Assembly (NCBI RefSeq): GCF_000317105.1
Contig: NC_019693.1
Coordinates: 806,001 to 870,000, forward strand
From: Oscillatoria acuminata PCC 6304
GTDB taxonomy: Bacteria; Cyanobacteriota; Cyanobacteriia; Cyanobacteriales; Laspinemataceae
Length of the DNA: 64,000 nt
Direction of reading: 5' to 3'
The translations under genes and the position numbers were made by a program. Shown here in pieces: positions 9,289 to 20,100 of the stretch; position 1 is the first letter of the stretch; each line of letters begins with the position of its first letter. The notes under the pieces are model-generated. The model was not told where the DNA came from. It saw only the letters and a list, made by a program, of their open reading frames with translations, and ran no database searches.

Positions 9289-11193
9289 ATGCATCTAAGT
9301 GAACTGACTCACCCAAACCAGTTGCACGGTTTATCCATCCATCAACTTGAGCAAATTGCTCGACAAATTCGGGAAAAGCATCTGGAAACGATCGCCGCCT
9401 CGGGCGGTCACCTCGGCCCTGGTTTGGGGGTGGTCGAACTGACCCTGGCCCTCTACCAAACCCTCGACCTCGATCGCGATAAGGTCATCTGGGATGTGGG
9501 TCACCAAGCCTACCCCCATAAACTGATTACCGGACGGTACAACAATTTCCACACCCTGCGCCAAAAAAATGGCGTGGCTGGATACCTCAAACGCAGTGAA
9601 AGCAAATTTGACCATTTTGGCGCAGGTCATGCCTCCACTAGCATTTCGGCGGGATTAGGCATGGCTTTAGCCCGAGATATGAAAGGGGAAAAATTCAAAG
9701 TAGTCTCGGTGATTGGCGATGGTGCCCTCACCGGCGGTATGGCATTGGAAGCGATTAACCATGCCGGTCATTTGCCTAACACCAATTTGATGGTGGTCCT
9801 CAATGATAACGAAATGTCGATTTCTCCCAACGTGGGGGCGATTCCTCGTTATCTGAATAAAATGCGCCTAAGTCCCCCGGTTCAGTTCCTCAAAGACAAT
9901 TTAGAGGAACAATTCAAACATCTCCCCTTTGTCGGGGAAACCTTCACCCCAGAAATGCAACGCATCAAGGAAGGGATGAAGCGGTTGGCAGTTCCTAAAG
10001 TCGGGGCAGTTTTTGAGGAGTTGGGCTTTACCTATATCGGACCCATCGATGGCCATAATCTGGAAGAGTTGATCACCACCTTCAATCAAGCGCATCAAAT
10101 GCCAGGTCCGGTCCTGGTTCATGTGGCCACGGTGAAAGGGAAAGGCTATGCGATCGCTGAAAAAGACCAAGTGGGTTACCATGCCCAAAATCCCTTTAAT
10201 CTGGCAACTGGAAAAGCTATCCCCTCCAATAAACCCAAACCCCCCAGCTATTCCAAAGTGTTTGCTGAAACTCTGATTAAACTGGCGGAAGAAAACCCGA
10301 AAATTGTGGGAATTACCGCAGCAATGGCCACGGGAACGGGGTTAGATAAACTCCAGGCCAAACTTCCTAATCAGTACATTGATGTGGGAATTGCCGAACA
10401 ACACGCCGCGACTCTGGCTGCGGGTTTAGCTTGTGAGGGAATTCGCCCGGTTTGCGCGATTTATTCGACCTTCCTGCAACGGGCTTATGACCAAATCATT
10501 CACGATATCTGCATTCAAAAATTACCCGTGTTTTTCTGTCTGGATCGGGCGGGAATTGTGGGGGCGGATGGGCCAACTCACCAAGGGTTATATGATATCG
10601 CCTCTCTGCGTTGCATTCCCAATTTGGTTTTGATGGCACCGAAAGATGAGGCGGAACTGCAACGGATGTTAGTTACGGGAATTGATTATACCGATGGGGC
10701 GATCGCCATGCGCTATCCCCGAGGCAATGGATACGGTGTCCCCCTAATGGAAGAAGGATGGGAACCCCTGGAAATTGGCAAAGGGGAAATCCTTCGCAGC
10801 GGTGATGATTTATTAATCCTCGGTTATGGTTCAATGGTCTATCCCGCCTTACAAACGGCGGAAATTCTCAACGAACATGGGATTTCTGCCACGGTGGTGA
10901 ATGCCCGCTTTGTCAAACCGTTGGATACCGAGTTAATTTTGCCCCTGGCTCAACGCATTGGTAAAGTGGTGACGATGGAAGAAGGATGCCTGATGGGGGG
11001 TTTTGGTTCGGCAGTAGCGGAAGCCTGCATGGATCAGAATATTCCGGTGTCCATGTTGCGTCTGGGTGTGCCAGATCAGTTAGTCGATCATGCCAAACCG
11101 GAACAATCCTTCGCTGAGTTGGGTTTAACTCCCTCTCAAATGGCCGATCGCGTTTTACAAACGTTTAAATCGCCAGTCTCTGTTGCTCATTAA
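9289..11193 (+). CDS. dxs: 1-deoxy-D-xylulose-5-phosphate synthase
   Basis: First step of the MEP isoprenoid pathway: joins pyruvate and glyceraldehyde 3-phosphate using thiamine diphosphate. About 634 residues. The ThDP motif begins [18 protein letters not shown] at residue 143; the catalytic glutamate is E370 in [14 protein letters not shown]; the transketolase C-terminal domain ends the protein. Two ATGs stand in tandem (9286, 9289); the second gives the family N-terminus [16 protein letters not shown]. The gene is followed after 43 bases by a 22-bp-arm hairpin and then, on the same strand, by a geranylgeranyl-reductase-like gene, which also suits isoprenoid metabolism. Confidence 0.97.
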   Translation: MHLSELTHPNQLHGLSIHQLEQIARQIREKHLETIAASGGHLGPGLGVVELTLALYQTLDLDRDKVIWDVGHQAYPHKLITGRYNNFHTLRQKNGVAGYLKRSESKFDHFGAGHASTSISAGLGMALARDMKGEKFKVVSVIGDGALTGGMALEAINHAGHLPNTNLMVVLNDNEMSISPNVGAIPRYLNKMRLSPPVQFLKDNLEEQFKHLPFVGETFTPEMQRIKEGMKRLAVPKVGAVFEELGFTYIGPIDGHNLEELITTFNQAHQMPGPVLVHVATVKGKGYAIAEKDQVGYHAQNPFNLATGKAIPSNKPKPPSYSKVFAETLIKLAEENPKIVGITAAMATGTGLDKLQAKLPNQYIDVGIAEQHAATLAAGLACEGIRPVCAIYSTFLQRAYDQIIHDICIQKLPVFFCLDRAGIVGADGPTHQGLYDIASLRCIPNLVLMAPKDEAELQRMLVTGIDYTDGAIAMRYPRGNGYGVPLMEEGWEPLEIGKGEILRSGDDLLILGYGSMVYPALQTAEILNEHGISATVVNARFVKPLDTELILPLAQRIGKVVTMEEGCLMGGFGSAVAEACMDQNIPVSMLRLGVPDQLVDHAKPEQSFAELGLTPSQMADRVLQTFKSPVSVAH

Positions 11194-11236
11194 TTAACAA
11201 CCTGAGCAATTTTCCCTTTAAAATTATCCCTAGAAC

Positions 11237-11290
11237 TCAGACAAAGAGAACGCAGAGAACACAAAATTTCTCTGCGTTCTCTTTGTCTGA
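11237..11290. repeat. Perfect hairpin with 22-base arms
   Basis: TCAGACAAAGAGAACGCAGA plus GA pairs perfectly with its reverse complement ending in TTTGTCTGA, around a 10-base A/T-rich loop. It sits between dxs and the next gene. It could end dxs transcripts or protect their 3' ends, but no U-tract follows. Confidence 0.8.
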
Positions 11291-11330
11291 ATGATAATTG
11301 CGGTGTTTCAGGACTAAATTCGGTGAGACT

Positions 11331-12569
11331 ATGAAAAGTTTTGATGTAATTATTGTGGGTGCTGGCCCAGCCGGAGGGCATTGTGCAAGGCAATTAGCGG
11401 GTTCCGGCATCCCAGTTTTACTGGTGGAACAACATCAAACCTTTGAGGCGAATAATTTTTCCAGTGCTGCTACTCCAATGGAAACTTTAGCTCAATTTGA
11501 GTTACCTGAATCCGTGGTGGGGAGTTTTTGGAATCAGCTTGTGATTCTGAGTACCCATGTTCGGAAACAGTGGAAGTCTTCTGAGGTTTTAGGTGCGGTG
11601 TTGAATTTTGCTAAACTTCGGGAATTTTTGGCCGGGGAAGTGACGAAACAGGGGGGTGAGGTGTGGTTGGGTCATCGATACCTCAGTCACTCTTCCCAGG
11701 ATGGCGAAACGGTGGTCCGGCTTAAACCCCACGGGAAAGAGCCGATCGCGGTTCGGACTCGGGTTTTAGTCGATGCCACGGGTGCGGCGCGATCGCTGAT
11801 CTATCCTCGCCGCCAACAGCGTCCTGATTTTTTTACCGGAATCGGCATCGAATATTTAATTCAAGTGGATGATTCCACTTACCAATCTTGTGCTGAGACT
11901 CTGCGGTTTTTCCTGGGTCGTCACTGGATGCCGCAAGGGTATTCCTGGATTTTTCCGATGACACCCAATCTTCTCAAAGTCGGGGCGGCTCGTTATTACA
12001 GTCAACATCAAATTGTTCAGGACAACTATCCGGCGATTAAACAGTCGATTGAATTGCTGATTAAAGACTATCTGCACATTGATGAGTACCACCGCTTAGA
12101 AACCCACGGTTCAAACCTGTATTACAGTAGCGGACTGCAAGATATTTACTACCGAGATAATTTAATTGCGATTGGGGATGCGGTTTCAGCGGTGAATTTT
12201 TTGGGGGGAGAAGGGATTCGGCATGGCATGGCCTCGGCCCAAATTGCCAGTGAGTATATCCAGGAGTATCTGGGCGATCGCTTCAGCGATTTCGCGGCCT
12301 ATCAAACTCACCTCCACCAGAAATTTAAGCCGTCCTGGGATATTTCGGAGAGGGCAGCTAAAAAGGTTTATCTGGACTATAGCGATCGCCGGATTGATCA
12401 AGGGTTGGCCTATTTAGGAAGCCTGGAACTCTCGGAGGTGATAGATGTTTTATTCTACTATCGATTTGAAAAGATTACGAAAGGGGTCGGGCGCATCCTC
12501 CGTCGCAAACTGACTGGATTTTGGCAAGAAATTCGGCAAAGATTGGGCCTATCTAGTAGAATAAGTTAG
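11331..12569 (+). CDS. FAD-dependent oxidoreductase, geranylgeranyl-reductase-like family
   Basis: About 412 residues. The N-terminal Rossmann motif [19 protein letters not shown] binds FAD, and the second FAD-contact motif [19 protein letters not shown] is near residue 285-300. This layout is that of the COG0644 flavoprotein family, which includes geranylgeranyl reductases and related prenyl-chain or ring-modifying enzymes. The substrate cannot be read from sequence; dxs next door makes an isoprenoid or carotenoid substrate plausible. The frame is open from a TTG at 11298, but the ATG at 11331 lies only five residues before the Rossmann strand, as is usual for this family. mtnA follows 32 bases downstream. 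Confidence 0.8.
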   Translation: MKSFDVIIVGAGPAGGHCARQLAGSGIPVLLVEQHQTFEANNFSSAATPMETLAQFELPESVVGSFWNQLVILSTHVRKQWKSSEVLGAVLNFAKLREFLAGEVTKQGGEVWLGHRYLSHSSQDGETVVRLKPHGKEPIAVRTRVLVDATGAARSLIYPRRQQRPDFFTGIGIEYLIQVDDSTYQSCAETLRFFLGRHWMPQGYSWIFPMTPNLLKVGAARYYSQHQIVQDNYPAIKQSIELLIKDYLHIDEYHRLETHGSNLYYSSGLQDIYYRDNLIAIGDAVSAVNFLGGEGIRHGMASAQIASEYIQEYLGDRFSDFAAYQTHLHQKFKPSWDISERAAKKVYLDYSDRRIDQGLAYLGSLELSEVIDVLFYYRFEKITKGVGRILRRKLTGFWQEIRQRLGLSSRIS

Positions 12570-12601
12570 AGCTGAGTCACCTAGTTTTCACCGGATTGAT
12601 T

Positions 12602-13660
12602 ATGTCTGGAAATCCTCCTGTTTATCCCGTTGTCTGGAAAGAAGACCATGTAGCGCTCATTGACCAAACTCGCCTGCCGACGGAGTATGCCTTGGTCGAA
12701 ATTCGCCGTTATGACGATATGGCAAGGGCCATTCAAACTATGATCGTGCGCGGTGCTCCAGCGATTGGAGTGGCGGCAGCTTATGGAATGTATTTAGGGG
12801 CCAGGGAAATCCAAACGGAGGAACGCGGGGAGTTTTTGACCCACCTAGAAACAGTGGCGGAAACATTACGCCAGACTCGTCCGACTGCGGTGAATTTGTT
12901 TTGGGCGATCGCCCGGATGCAAACGGTGGCAAGGCAGACGTTAGGACCTGTGAGTTATCTCAAGAAAGTCTTGCTGGAAACGGCACAGGAGATTCAAGCA
13001 TCAGATTTAAAAACTTGTCAGGCGATCGGCGATTACGGTTTGGCGGTACTGCCGAGTACACCACAAAAGCTGCGCCTGCTCACCCATTGTAATGCGGGGG
13101 CTTTAGCGACGGCAGGATATGGGACGGCATTGGGGGTGGTGCGATCGGCTTGGAGAGGCGATCGCTTAGAACGAGTCTATGCTGATGAAACCCGTCCGCG
13201 TCTGCAAGGGGCGAAACTGACGACTTGGGAATGTGTCCAAGAAGGAATTCCCGTCACGGCGATCGCCGATAATATGGCTGCACACTGCATGAAACAAGGA
13301 TTGATTGATGCTGTGGTGGTGGGTGCCGATCGCATTGCGGCAAATGGGGATACCGCCAACAAAATCGGCACTTATAATTTAGCCATTGTTGCTAAAGCCC
13401 ATTCAATTCCTTTCTTCGTAGCTGCCCCCTTATCCACGATTGATTTTACCTTAGTTGAAGGCAGCGAGATTCCCATCGAAATTCGGGATGCCGAAGAACT
13501 CTATCAAATCGGTTCCACTCGCATTTATCCCCTCGGCGTGGAATTTTACAATCCCGCCTTTGATGTCACTCCGGCGGAATTAATTACCGCCATTATCACC
13601 GAACATGGGGCAGTGGCACCGTCCGAGTTGTACCAACTGCAAACTCAGCAGGTGGTTTAG
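12602..13660 (+). CDS. mtnA: S-methyl-5-thioribose-1-phosphate isomerase
   Basis: Methionine salvage: isomerises methylthioribose 1-phosphate to the ribulose form. 352 residues with the eIF2B-like fold. The catalytic cysteine is in [19 protein letters not shown] (C163) and the catalytic aspartate in [18 protein letters not shown] (D243); their 80-residue spacing is that of the family. A substrate loop [14 protein letters not shown] is near residues 45-58. The ATG at 12602 is preferred over the in-frame TTG at 12596. It may be cotranscribed with the upstream flavoprotein gene. No other methionine-salvage gene is in the window. Confidence 0.95.
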   Translation: MSGNPPVYPVVWKEDHVALIDQTRLPTEYALVEIRRYDDMARAIQTMIVRGAPAIGVAAAYGMYLGAREIQTEERGEFLTHLETVAETLRQTRPTAVNLFWAIARMQTVARQTLGPVSYLKKVLLETAQEIQASDLKTCQAIGDYGLAVLPSTPQKLRLLTHCNAGALATAGYGTALGVVRSAWRGDRLERVYADETRPRLQGAKLTTWECVQEGIPVTAIADNMAAHCMKQGLIDAVVVGADRIAANGDTANKIGTYNLAIVAKAHSIPFFVAAPLSTIDFTLVEGSEIPIEIRDAEELYQIGSTRIYPLGVEFYNPAFDVTPAELITAIITEHGAVAPSELYQLQTQQVV

Positions 13661-13723
13661 TCGAATCCCCTCCCGGGAAAGTTTAAACTCACCGCTATCC
13701 GGTTTTGACTCTAAAAACGGGTT

Positions 13724-15811
13724 TTAAGAGTGCGGTTCACCAAACAAAATTAGAGAACATTTTAACTCTTCAATCACCTGGGTGGTGACGTTACTTACGG
13801 TTAAACCCCCGGCAGTCCGACGACGAATTGAGCGGAGGATTACCATATCCACCGATTGCGCTGCCTTCATAATGACTTTGACCACATCATCATCGGGAAT
13901 ACTGGTAATGGAAATTTTTATCGAGGAATTATCCCGCTTGACCAGTCGGGCGAGATCGGTTTCAAATCGATGAATTTGTTCGACCGGAGTCCGGCGCGCA
14001 CAAACGTGCAGTAAGGTAATTTCCCCGGAATTTGCATCGGCAAATAACTGAGCAAATCGAACCGTTCGCAAGGTCTGGGGGGATAAATTTTTGACTGGCA
14101 CTAAGAGACGATGAATATTAACGGGTTCATCGATTAGGCGCATGACGGCAACGGGACAGTGGGAAGCCCAAAAAACATCATTAATGAGGTTGCCAAATAA
14201 TCGCGATCGCAAGCCCGTTGTTGGACTCCATCCCATCACAATTAAGTTGGATTCCCATTCCCGGGCGGTTCGGCTGATGGCCCGGGAGACATCATCATCA
14301 ATCCGCAGTTCGGGTTTGGCTTTGACCTCAAATTCCTCTAACATTTGAACGGAGCGATCGAGCGATCGCCGGCTTTCTTTGAGGGCGATATCCAGTTCGG
14401 GTTCATCCATGTGAACATGAGCGATCGCCACAGACAAGGGAACAATCTGCCCGGACTCATGACGGGCTAACAGCGCCGCCATTTGAATTAAATACCGTTG
14501 GGTCAAGGGATTAGAAATCGGCACCACTACGGTAAACAAATCGTTCAAGGTCGCCAGAGGAGGATTCACCCTCGTCTCCACTTCCTGGGTTTCCCACCAG
14601 ATCGACATATTATCTGAGCCGATTTGAACTTTCGGGACCGGCAATTTACTGGCAAATCTTGCTGTCATCAAAGGTCCGAGAATGGAGGTTACCAACATCA
14701 ACACAATCACGGTATTGAAGACTTCCGGGGTAATCACTCCCTGTTGCACTCCCACCAGGGCGGCAGCCAAGGTTGCCGCCACTTGGGGCACCGAAAGCGA
14801 CCACATGGTTAAGGTTTCAATCCACTGATAGCGATACAACAGTTTGGCAACCAAAGCCGCGAGAAATTTGCTCCCGAGTAAGCCAAAAACGATGGCTAAG
14901 GTTAGTCCAAGGGAAGTGGTTAACGTTTCCACAAATCCATTGATATCGAGTAACAAACCCATGCCCACAAAGAAGAATGGGATAAATAAAACACTGCCGA
15001 CAAATTCTACTTTTTCCTTAACTGGACCATTCCCCACGACATCGTTGACGGCAAGTCCAGCGAGAAAAGCTCCGACAATTTGATCCACATTAATTAATTG
15101 CGCGCCGACAGCGGCCAGAAACAGGGCAAGCAGCACGAATAAAAACTGATTGCCTTCTTCATCTCCAGTTCGGCGAAAATATTCTTTTCCTGCCCGGTCA
15201 ACCCCAAATAATACGCCAGCGGCGTACAGTCCCAGTAAGACTAACTGGAGGATTAAAGAAAAGGCGGTGAATTCTCCGGCATTGAAGGAAACACAAATTG
15301 CCAACACTAACAACGCGCCAATGTCGGTGAAGATAGTTGCCCCAATGGTCACGGTAACTGCCTCATTCCCGACAACTCCCAAGCGGTTGACGATGGGATA
15401 GCCTAGGAGAGTATGAGAGGCGAGGAGGGAACCAATCAAAATGGAAGGATTCCACTCAAATCCAAAACTTCGTCCGATAATTGTGCCGACGATTAAGGGG
15501 ACAAGGAAGGTGGCAGTCCCAAATCCAATGGAGCGATTTTTAGTTTTGCGGAACTGCTGGATATCAATTTCTAAACCAGCTACGAACATGAGGTAGATTT
15601 TGCCAATCCCGGAGAGTAGTTTCATGGTGTCGGTATTGGGATTGAGCAGTCCAGCCCCATCCGGACCTAAAACCACTCCGGCGACTAACAACCCGATTAA
15701 TCCGGGTAGTCGCAGATTCTCAAAGATCGGAGGGACGATCAAGATGACCAAGAGTAGAAGGGTAAATTCTACAATTGGACCTTCGGGAATTAAGTTGGTT
15801 ATTTCTTCCAT
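13724..15811 (-). CDS. CPA2-type cation:proton antiporter with two universal stress domains
   Basis: An inner- or thylakoid-membrane exchanger of Na+ or K+ against protons. Of 695 residues, about 1-390 form a Na/H-exchanger domain with roughly a dozen hydrophobic segments (PPIFENLRLPGLIGLLVAGV near the start; NVDQIVGAFLAGLAVNDVVG in the middle). The rest is cytoplasmic: two UspA-like halves, about 405-545 (ending SNLIVMGWSPTTGLRSRLFG) and 550-695 (RLLVPVKNLSPQTLRTVRFA onward). Usp domains often bind ATP or cyclic di-AMP, so they are probably regulatory. The usual ATP-loop glycines are only partly kept in the first half. It converges with mtnA. Confidence 0.85.
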   Translation of the reverse strand: MEEITNLIPEGPIVEFTLLLLVILIVPPIFENLRLPGLIGLLVAGVVLGPDGAGLLNPNTDTMKLLSGIGKIYLMFVAGLEIDIQQFRKTKNRSIGFGTATFLVPLIVGTIIGRSFGFEWNPSILIGSLLASHTLLGYPIVNRLGVVGNEAVTVTIGATIFTDIGALLVLAICVSFNAGEFTAFSLILQLVLLGLYAAGVLFGVDRAGKEYFRRTGDEEGNQFLFVLLALFLAAVGAQLINVDQIVGAFLAGLAVNDVVGNGPVKEKVEFVGSVLFIPFFFVGMGLLLDINGFVETLTTSLGLTLAIVFGLLGSKFLAALVAKLLYRYQWIETLTMWSLSVPQVAATLAAALVGVQQGVITPEVFNTVIVLMLVTSILGPLMTARFASKLPVPKVQIGSDNMSIWWETQEVETRVNPPLATLNDLFTVVVPISNPLTQRYLIQMAALLARHESGQIVPLSVAIAHVHMDEPELDIALKESRRSLDRSVQMLEEFEVKAKPELRIDDDVSRAISRTAREWESNLIVMGWSPTTGLRSRLFGNLINDVFWASHCPVAVMRLIDEPVNIHRLLVPVKNLSPQTLRTVRFAQLFADANSGEITLLHVCARRTPVEQIHRFETDLARLVKRDNSSIKISITSIPDDDVVKVIMKAAQSVDMVILRSIRRRTAGGLTVSNVTTQVIEELKCSLILFGEPHS

Positions 15812-17133
15812 AAGCGTGCGATCGCAGCCAACTTATCACGTTGGGGGTAGAAGGGCTTAATTTAATTTATCATAGTCCGCAAACTAATTTTGCTGCCCTC
15901 GATTCGGTCTGCTCTAAGTTAAAATTTTTAGAGGTGAGTGAAATGTTATCCTCAATTTCTCGTCATTTTTGGGGAGTAAAGTTTAGCTCTGTTGGACTGA
16001 AACTTTATCGTTATCCGCCCTGAATCTCGATGAAAATCTAATTTAGGATTAGGAGCATCTTGATCCCTAATAGCCCCAGTCACGAGCCCGATGCTTTTAC
16101 TGCTTTTGGGAAGGGTGTAATTGATGGGAACTGGGTAAAATATCAAGGAATAATTCGCAGCAACGGTAAAGCAAATATTAGATTGAATCCAGGAGAAAAA
16201 AGAGTTGTCTCCTGGGTCATTTTCTGACTAATTTTCTGGGAGAGGGAGAGGCGAACTCTGGTTTTTAATCTGGACGAGGGAAGGACAGCCAGAACATGGG
16301 GTTCTGCTGGAAAGGGCCTCAGTCTGGTTTGCAGGGGTCTGTGCAGCCCGACCGCTAGGATCCTTTAGGATCCTTAGTGAGGTCTTCTCTGCCCTTCCCG
16401 AGTCATACTCTAAATCCGTTAAATCGGCCTATTCCTTTAGGTTAATATCATCCAGAATATTATTTTTTTTCCAGAGGTTAAACTCCATCCTTTAGGTGAG
16501 GTCATTTTTGGAGGTATCCCCTATACTAGAAAAGGCTAAGTTATAGATGTCAAAGTGGAATCGACGGCTGAAGATTCAGAGGGTTTAACCCTAATTTACT
16601 GGACAGAGGCGATCGCGATCAAGCAAGGGAATTTTTTCGGAGAACGGGTAGATGATTTTGAGACGAAGGACGGCGATCGGGATGCGGCGGAATAGCGGCT
16701 GCTAAAACTACAGGTTTACAAGGGCTAGAAACTCTGGTCACGGTGTTTACGATCGCTTCACCACACCTCAAAAAGGGGGCAATCTATCTCTGTTCTCTAT
16801 CCCGGATCAGCAGGTTAAAGAACATGGGGATACCACAACGGGGGAGTGCGATCGGCGGCTCAAGTCCCGATCACTTCTCGATCCGTATTCCAAAGAGAGG
16901 ATCATGACCCGCTTTCTGACCCTAACTTCTTAAAAAAAAGGAGTAGAGATGGGGCAAAAAACTGGCTTCTCTTCCCACTCCTGTAGGGAGACCCTAGAAC
17001 TGGGAATGTTTCTATATCCTCGGATGGTTGAAGGTCCTGTATGATCACCCGTCCCACTCCCCCGGTCAGAATATCCTCCATGAAATTCCCGCCATTATTC
17101 CAATGAAACCCTTTTATTTCTAACTGATTTATT
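15812..17133. other. Long intergenic region upstream of the haemagglutinin/CHAT gene
   Basis: About 1.3 kb. No frame over 65 codons, and those present show no protein-like character. It holds several HIP1 octamers, a doubled GGATCCTTAGG-like phrase near 16360-16375, and one 31-codon frame with a good ribosome-binding site at 16949-17044. I see no recognisable RNA gene. Confidence 0.6.
16949..17044 (+). CDS. Possible 31-residue small ORF with good ribosome-binding site
   Basis: ATG at 16949 is preceded by AAAAGGAG with a 5-base gap, the best Shine-Dalgarno match in this 1.3-kb gap. It reads MGQKTGFSSHSCRETLELGM and ends VEGPV at TGA 17042-17044, 89 bases before the start of the large CHAT-protein gene. 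It could be a leader peptide or chance; nothing else supports it. Confidence 0.25.
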   Translation: MGQKTGFSSHSCRETLELGMFLYPRMVEGPV

Positions 17134-20100
17134 ATGAAAAATTTAGTTTATACCCCTCGCTTTTTGTTGTCGATTTCTTGGGGAATACTTCTCTCCTTTA
17201 TCACGCCCCTTGCCGCATTTTCCCAGCAACCCCAACCCATTACTCCGGCTGAAAATGGAACCGGGACAGTGGTCAATCCCGAGGGAGAAGTTTTTCATAT
17301 TCAGGGGGGAACCCTCTCCTCCGATGGGCAAAATCTTTTTCATAAGTTTGAACAATTTGGATTAGATGCCGGTCAAACCGCTAACTTTCTGTCTAATCCG
17401 GAAATTCGCAATATTCTCGGGAGAGTAACCGGAAGGAATGCCTCTTATATTAATGGCTTAATTCAAGTCACTGGGGGTCAGTCTAATTTATTCTTAATCA
17501 ACCCCGCTGGACTTGTTTTTGGGCCGGATGCTGCCTTGAATGTCCCGGCTGCTTTTACCGCAACGACGGCGACGGGAATCGAATTTGAGTCCGGATGGTT
17601 TGACGGGGAAGGGTTTAACAATTATACCCAATTAATTGGCAAGCCTCTAGCTTTTTCTTTTAGCACCCAAGACCTCGGAAGTATTATTAATACGGCTCAC
17701 TTAAGTGTGAATCCCGACCAGAATTTAAACTTGATTGGGGGAACCGTACTTAATACCGGAACCCTCCGTGCCCCCGGAGGAACCATTACCCTGGCGGCGG
17801 TTCCGGGAGAAAGTTTGGTGCGGATTGCTCAAGAGGGATATTTACTCAGTATTGAGGTAAATCCCCAGGATTTAACCCCGGATAATTCCGGCAGTCTTCC
17901 CTTGTCGGTAAATCCCCTTTCTTTACCGGAATTACTGACTCAAACTGGGGTGGGTCATGCTACGGGTGTAACCGTTACGGAGGCGGGGACGGTGATTTTG
18001 ACGGGTTCGGGTCTGCCGGTGGAACGGGGGGATCTGGTGATGAGCGATCGCCCTCTATCCTCGACAGTCCCCGAGGACCGAACCCTAATTAATAGCGCAA
18101 ATGCCATCCTTTCGGCCCATGAAACCCTGACCATTGTGGGGGGTCAACTGCGGACGACGGGGGACTTAACCCTGCAAGGCGGTGATACCGTCCGAGTTCG
18201 CGAGGGGGAAACGGGGTTTCAGGCGATCGCCGGAGGCAATTTAACTATTCTCGGGGATCAGAGCATTGATATCCTCGCCTTAACCGGAATTCAACCGGCG
18301 TTTCAAGCGGGAGGAAATCTCCGCTTAGTCAGTCCCGGTAATATTTCTGGAGATTCTAACTTTTCCGCTGGGGGAAATTTCTCCATTGAAAATGCAGTCG
18401 GCGGTGGGGGTCAGTTCCTGAGTTTATATGACCCAATTATTAGCGCCAGTGGGGATGTGATTTTAGGGTCTTATACGGGAGTCTCCCTAAAAATTGAAGC
18501 CGGTGGGGCGATCATTGCTGATGATATTACCATCACGGGTCCCGATACCACTTTGGGAAATCTCAACGACCCCGATGCGGAACTCCTCCTGAATGCGGCG
18601 ACGTTAATTTTGCGATCGGGGGTCGAGTCGGCAGTCAATCCTTCGGATATTTCGACAACCCTCGGCAACACCTTTATTATTACCAGACCCCAGAGTTCGC
18701 CGGCTAATATTACTCTAGGAAGGGTCTCCACTGCTGGAGGACCCGTGATTTTAAACTCGGCAGGAGAATTGTTTTTCGATGCGATCGCCACTGCCGGGGG
18801 AGAGATTCGCCTGACTGCTAACGATAATATCACCGCCACCGGAACCCTCAATTCTCAAGGGGGTGACATCAACATCATCGCCGGGAATTTCCTCCGAGTC
18901 TTGGATACTTTTAATAACCAGAATGGTGTCAATGCCAGTATCTCATCGGCAGAAAGTGGCGATAGCGGTGGAGATATTCGCATCGAACACAGCGGAGGTA
19001 CTACCACCCCCTTTATTATCGGGGATGCCACCGTCAATGGGACTGCTGGTGCAATTACCACAGGTTCTACCACGATTTCGCCCAACTTCTCTGTCCCAGT
19101 TCCTCCATCTGAGTACATCCAAGGCAATATTACGATTGTCACTCAGAGTCCCAATGGAACTCCCACTGACCCCGGTGAAGAAACTCCCACTGACCCCGGT
19201 GAGGAAACTCCCACTGACCCCGGTGATGGAACACCAAATCAACCCGGTGAGGAAACTCCCACTGACCCTGGTGATGGAACACCAAATCAACCCGGTGAGG
19301 AAACTCCCACTGACCCCGGTGATGGAACACCAAATCAACCCGGTGAGGAAACTCCCACTGACCCCGGTGATGGCACACCAAATCAACCCGGTGATGGAAC
19401 ACCCAATCAACCGGGTGAGGAAACTCCTTCTGAACCGGGTGATGGAACACCAAATCAACCCGGTGATGGAACACCCAATCAACCCGGTGATGGAACACCC
19501 AATCAACCCGGTGAGGAAACTCCTTCTGAACCGGGTGATGGAACTCCAAATCAACCGGGTGATGGAACTCCAAATCAACCGGGTGATGGAACTCCAAATC
19601 AACCGGGTGATGGAACTCCAAATCAACCGGGTGATGGAACTCCAAATCAACCCGATCCAACTTCTCCACCAAGTGATGGAACTCCGTCTGAACCCGGTGA
19701 TGGAACACCTTCTGAACCCGGTGATGGAACTCCGTCTGAACCCGGTGATGGAACTCCAAATCAACCCGATCCAACTTCTCCACCGATCGGGTCAGATAAT
19801 CCTTCAACCGGACCGATTGTCACTCCTCCAATCCAGCCAAATCCCGTGCCTCCACCGTTGATTATTTCACCGGAACCGGATGAGAGTAATCCGCCGGGAG
19901 GAAATATATCCAACCCTGTTCCTCCCGGTAATAACGGCGGAGAGAATTTCCCGATCGCACCGATAATCCCGACCCCTCCGATTATTCCCTCAACTCCAAA
20001 CGGGGAATCCAGATCAGAGGAAATTGTGCGTAACCTGCGATCGCTGCAATTAGAGGTTGCGCCCAATTTAGGAGAAACAGAGATGGGAAATACCCTCGTG

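Noticed and set aside
18863-19861. Long open frames (332, 273 and 222 codons) overlapping the CHAT gene in other frames
   Set aside because: They are by-products of the stop-free 24-base repeat and encode only low-complexity periodic sequence.
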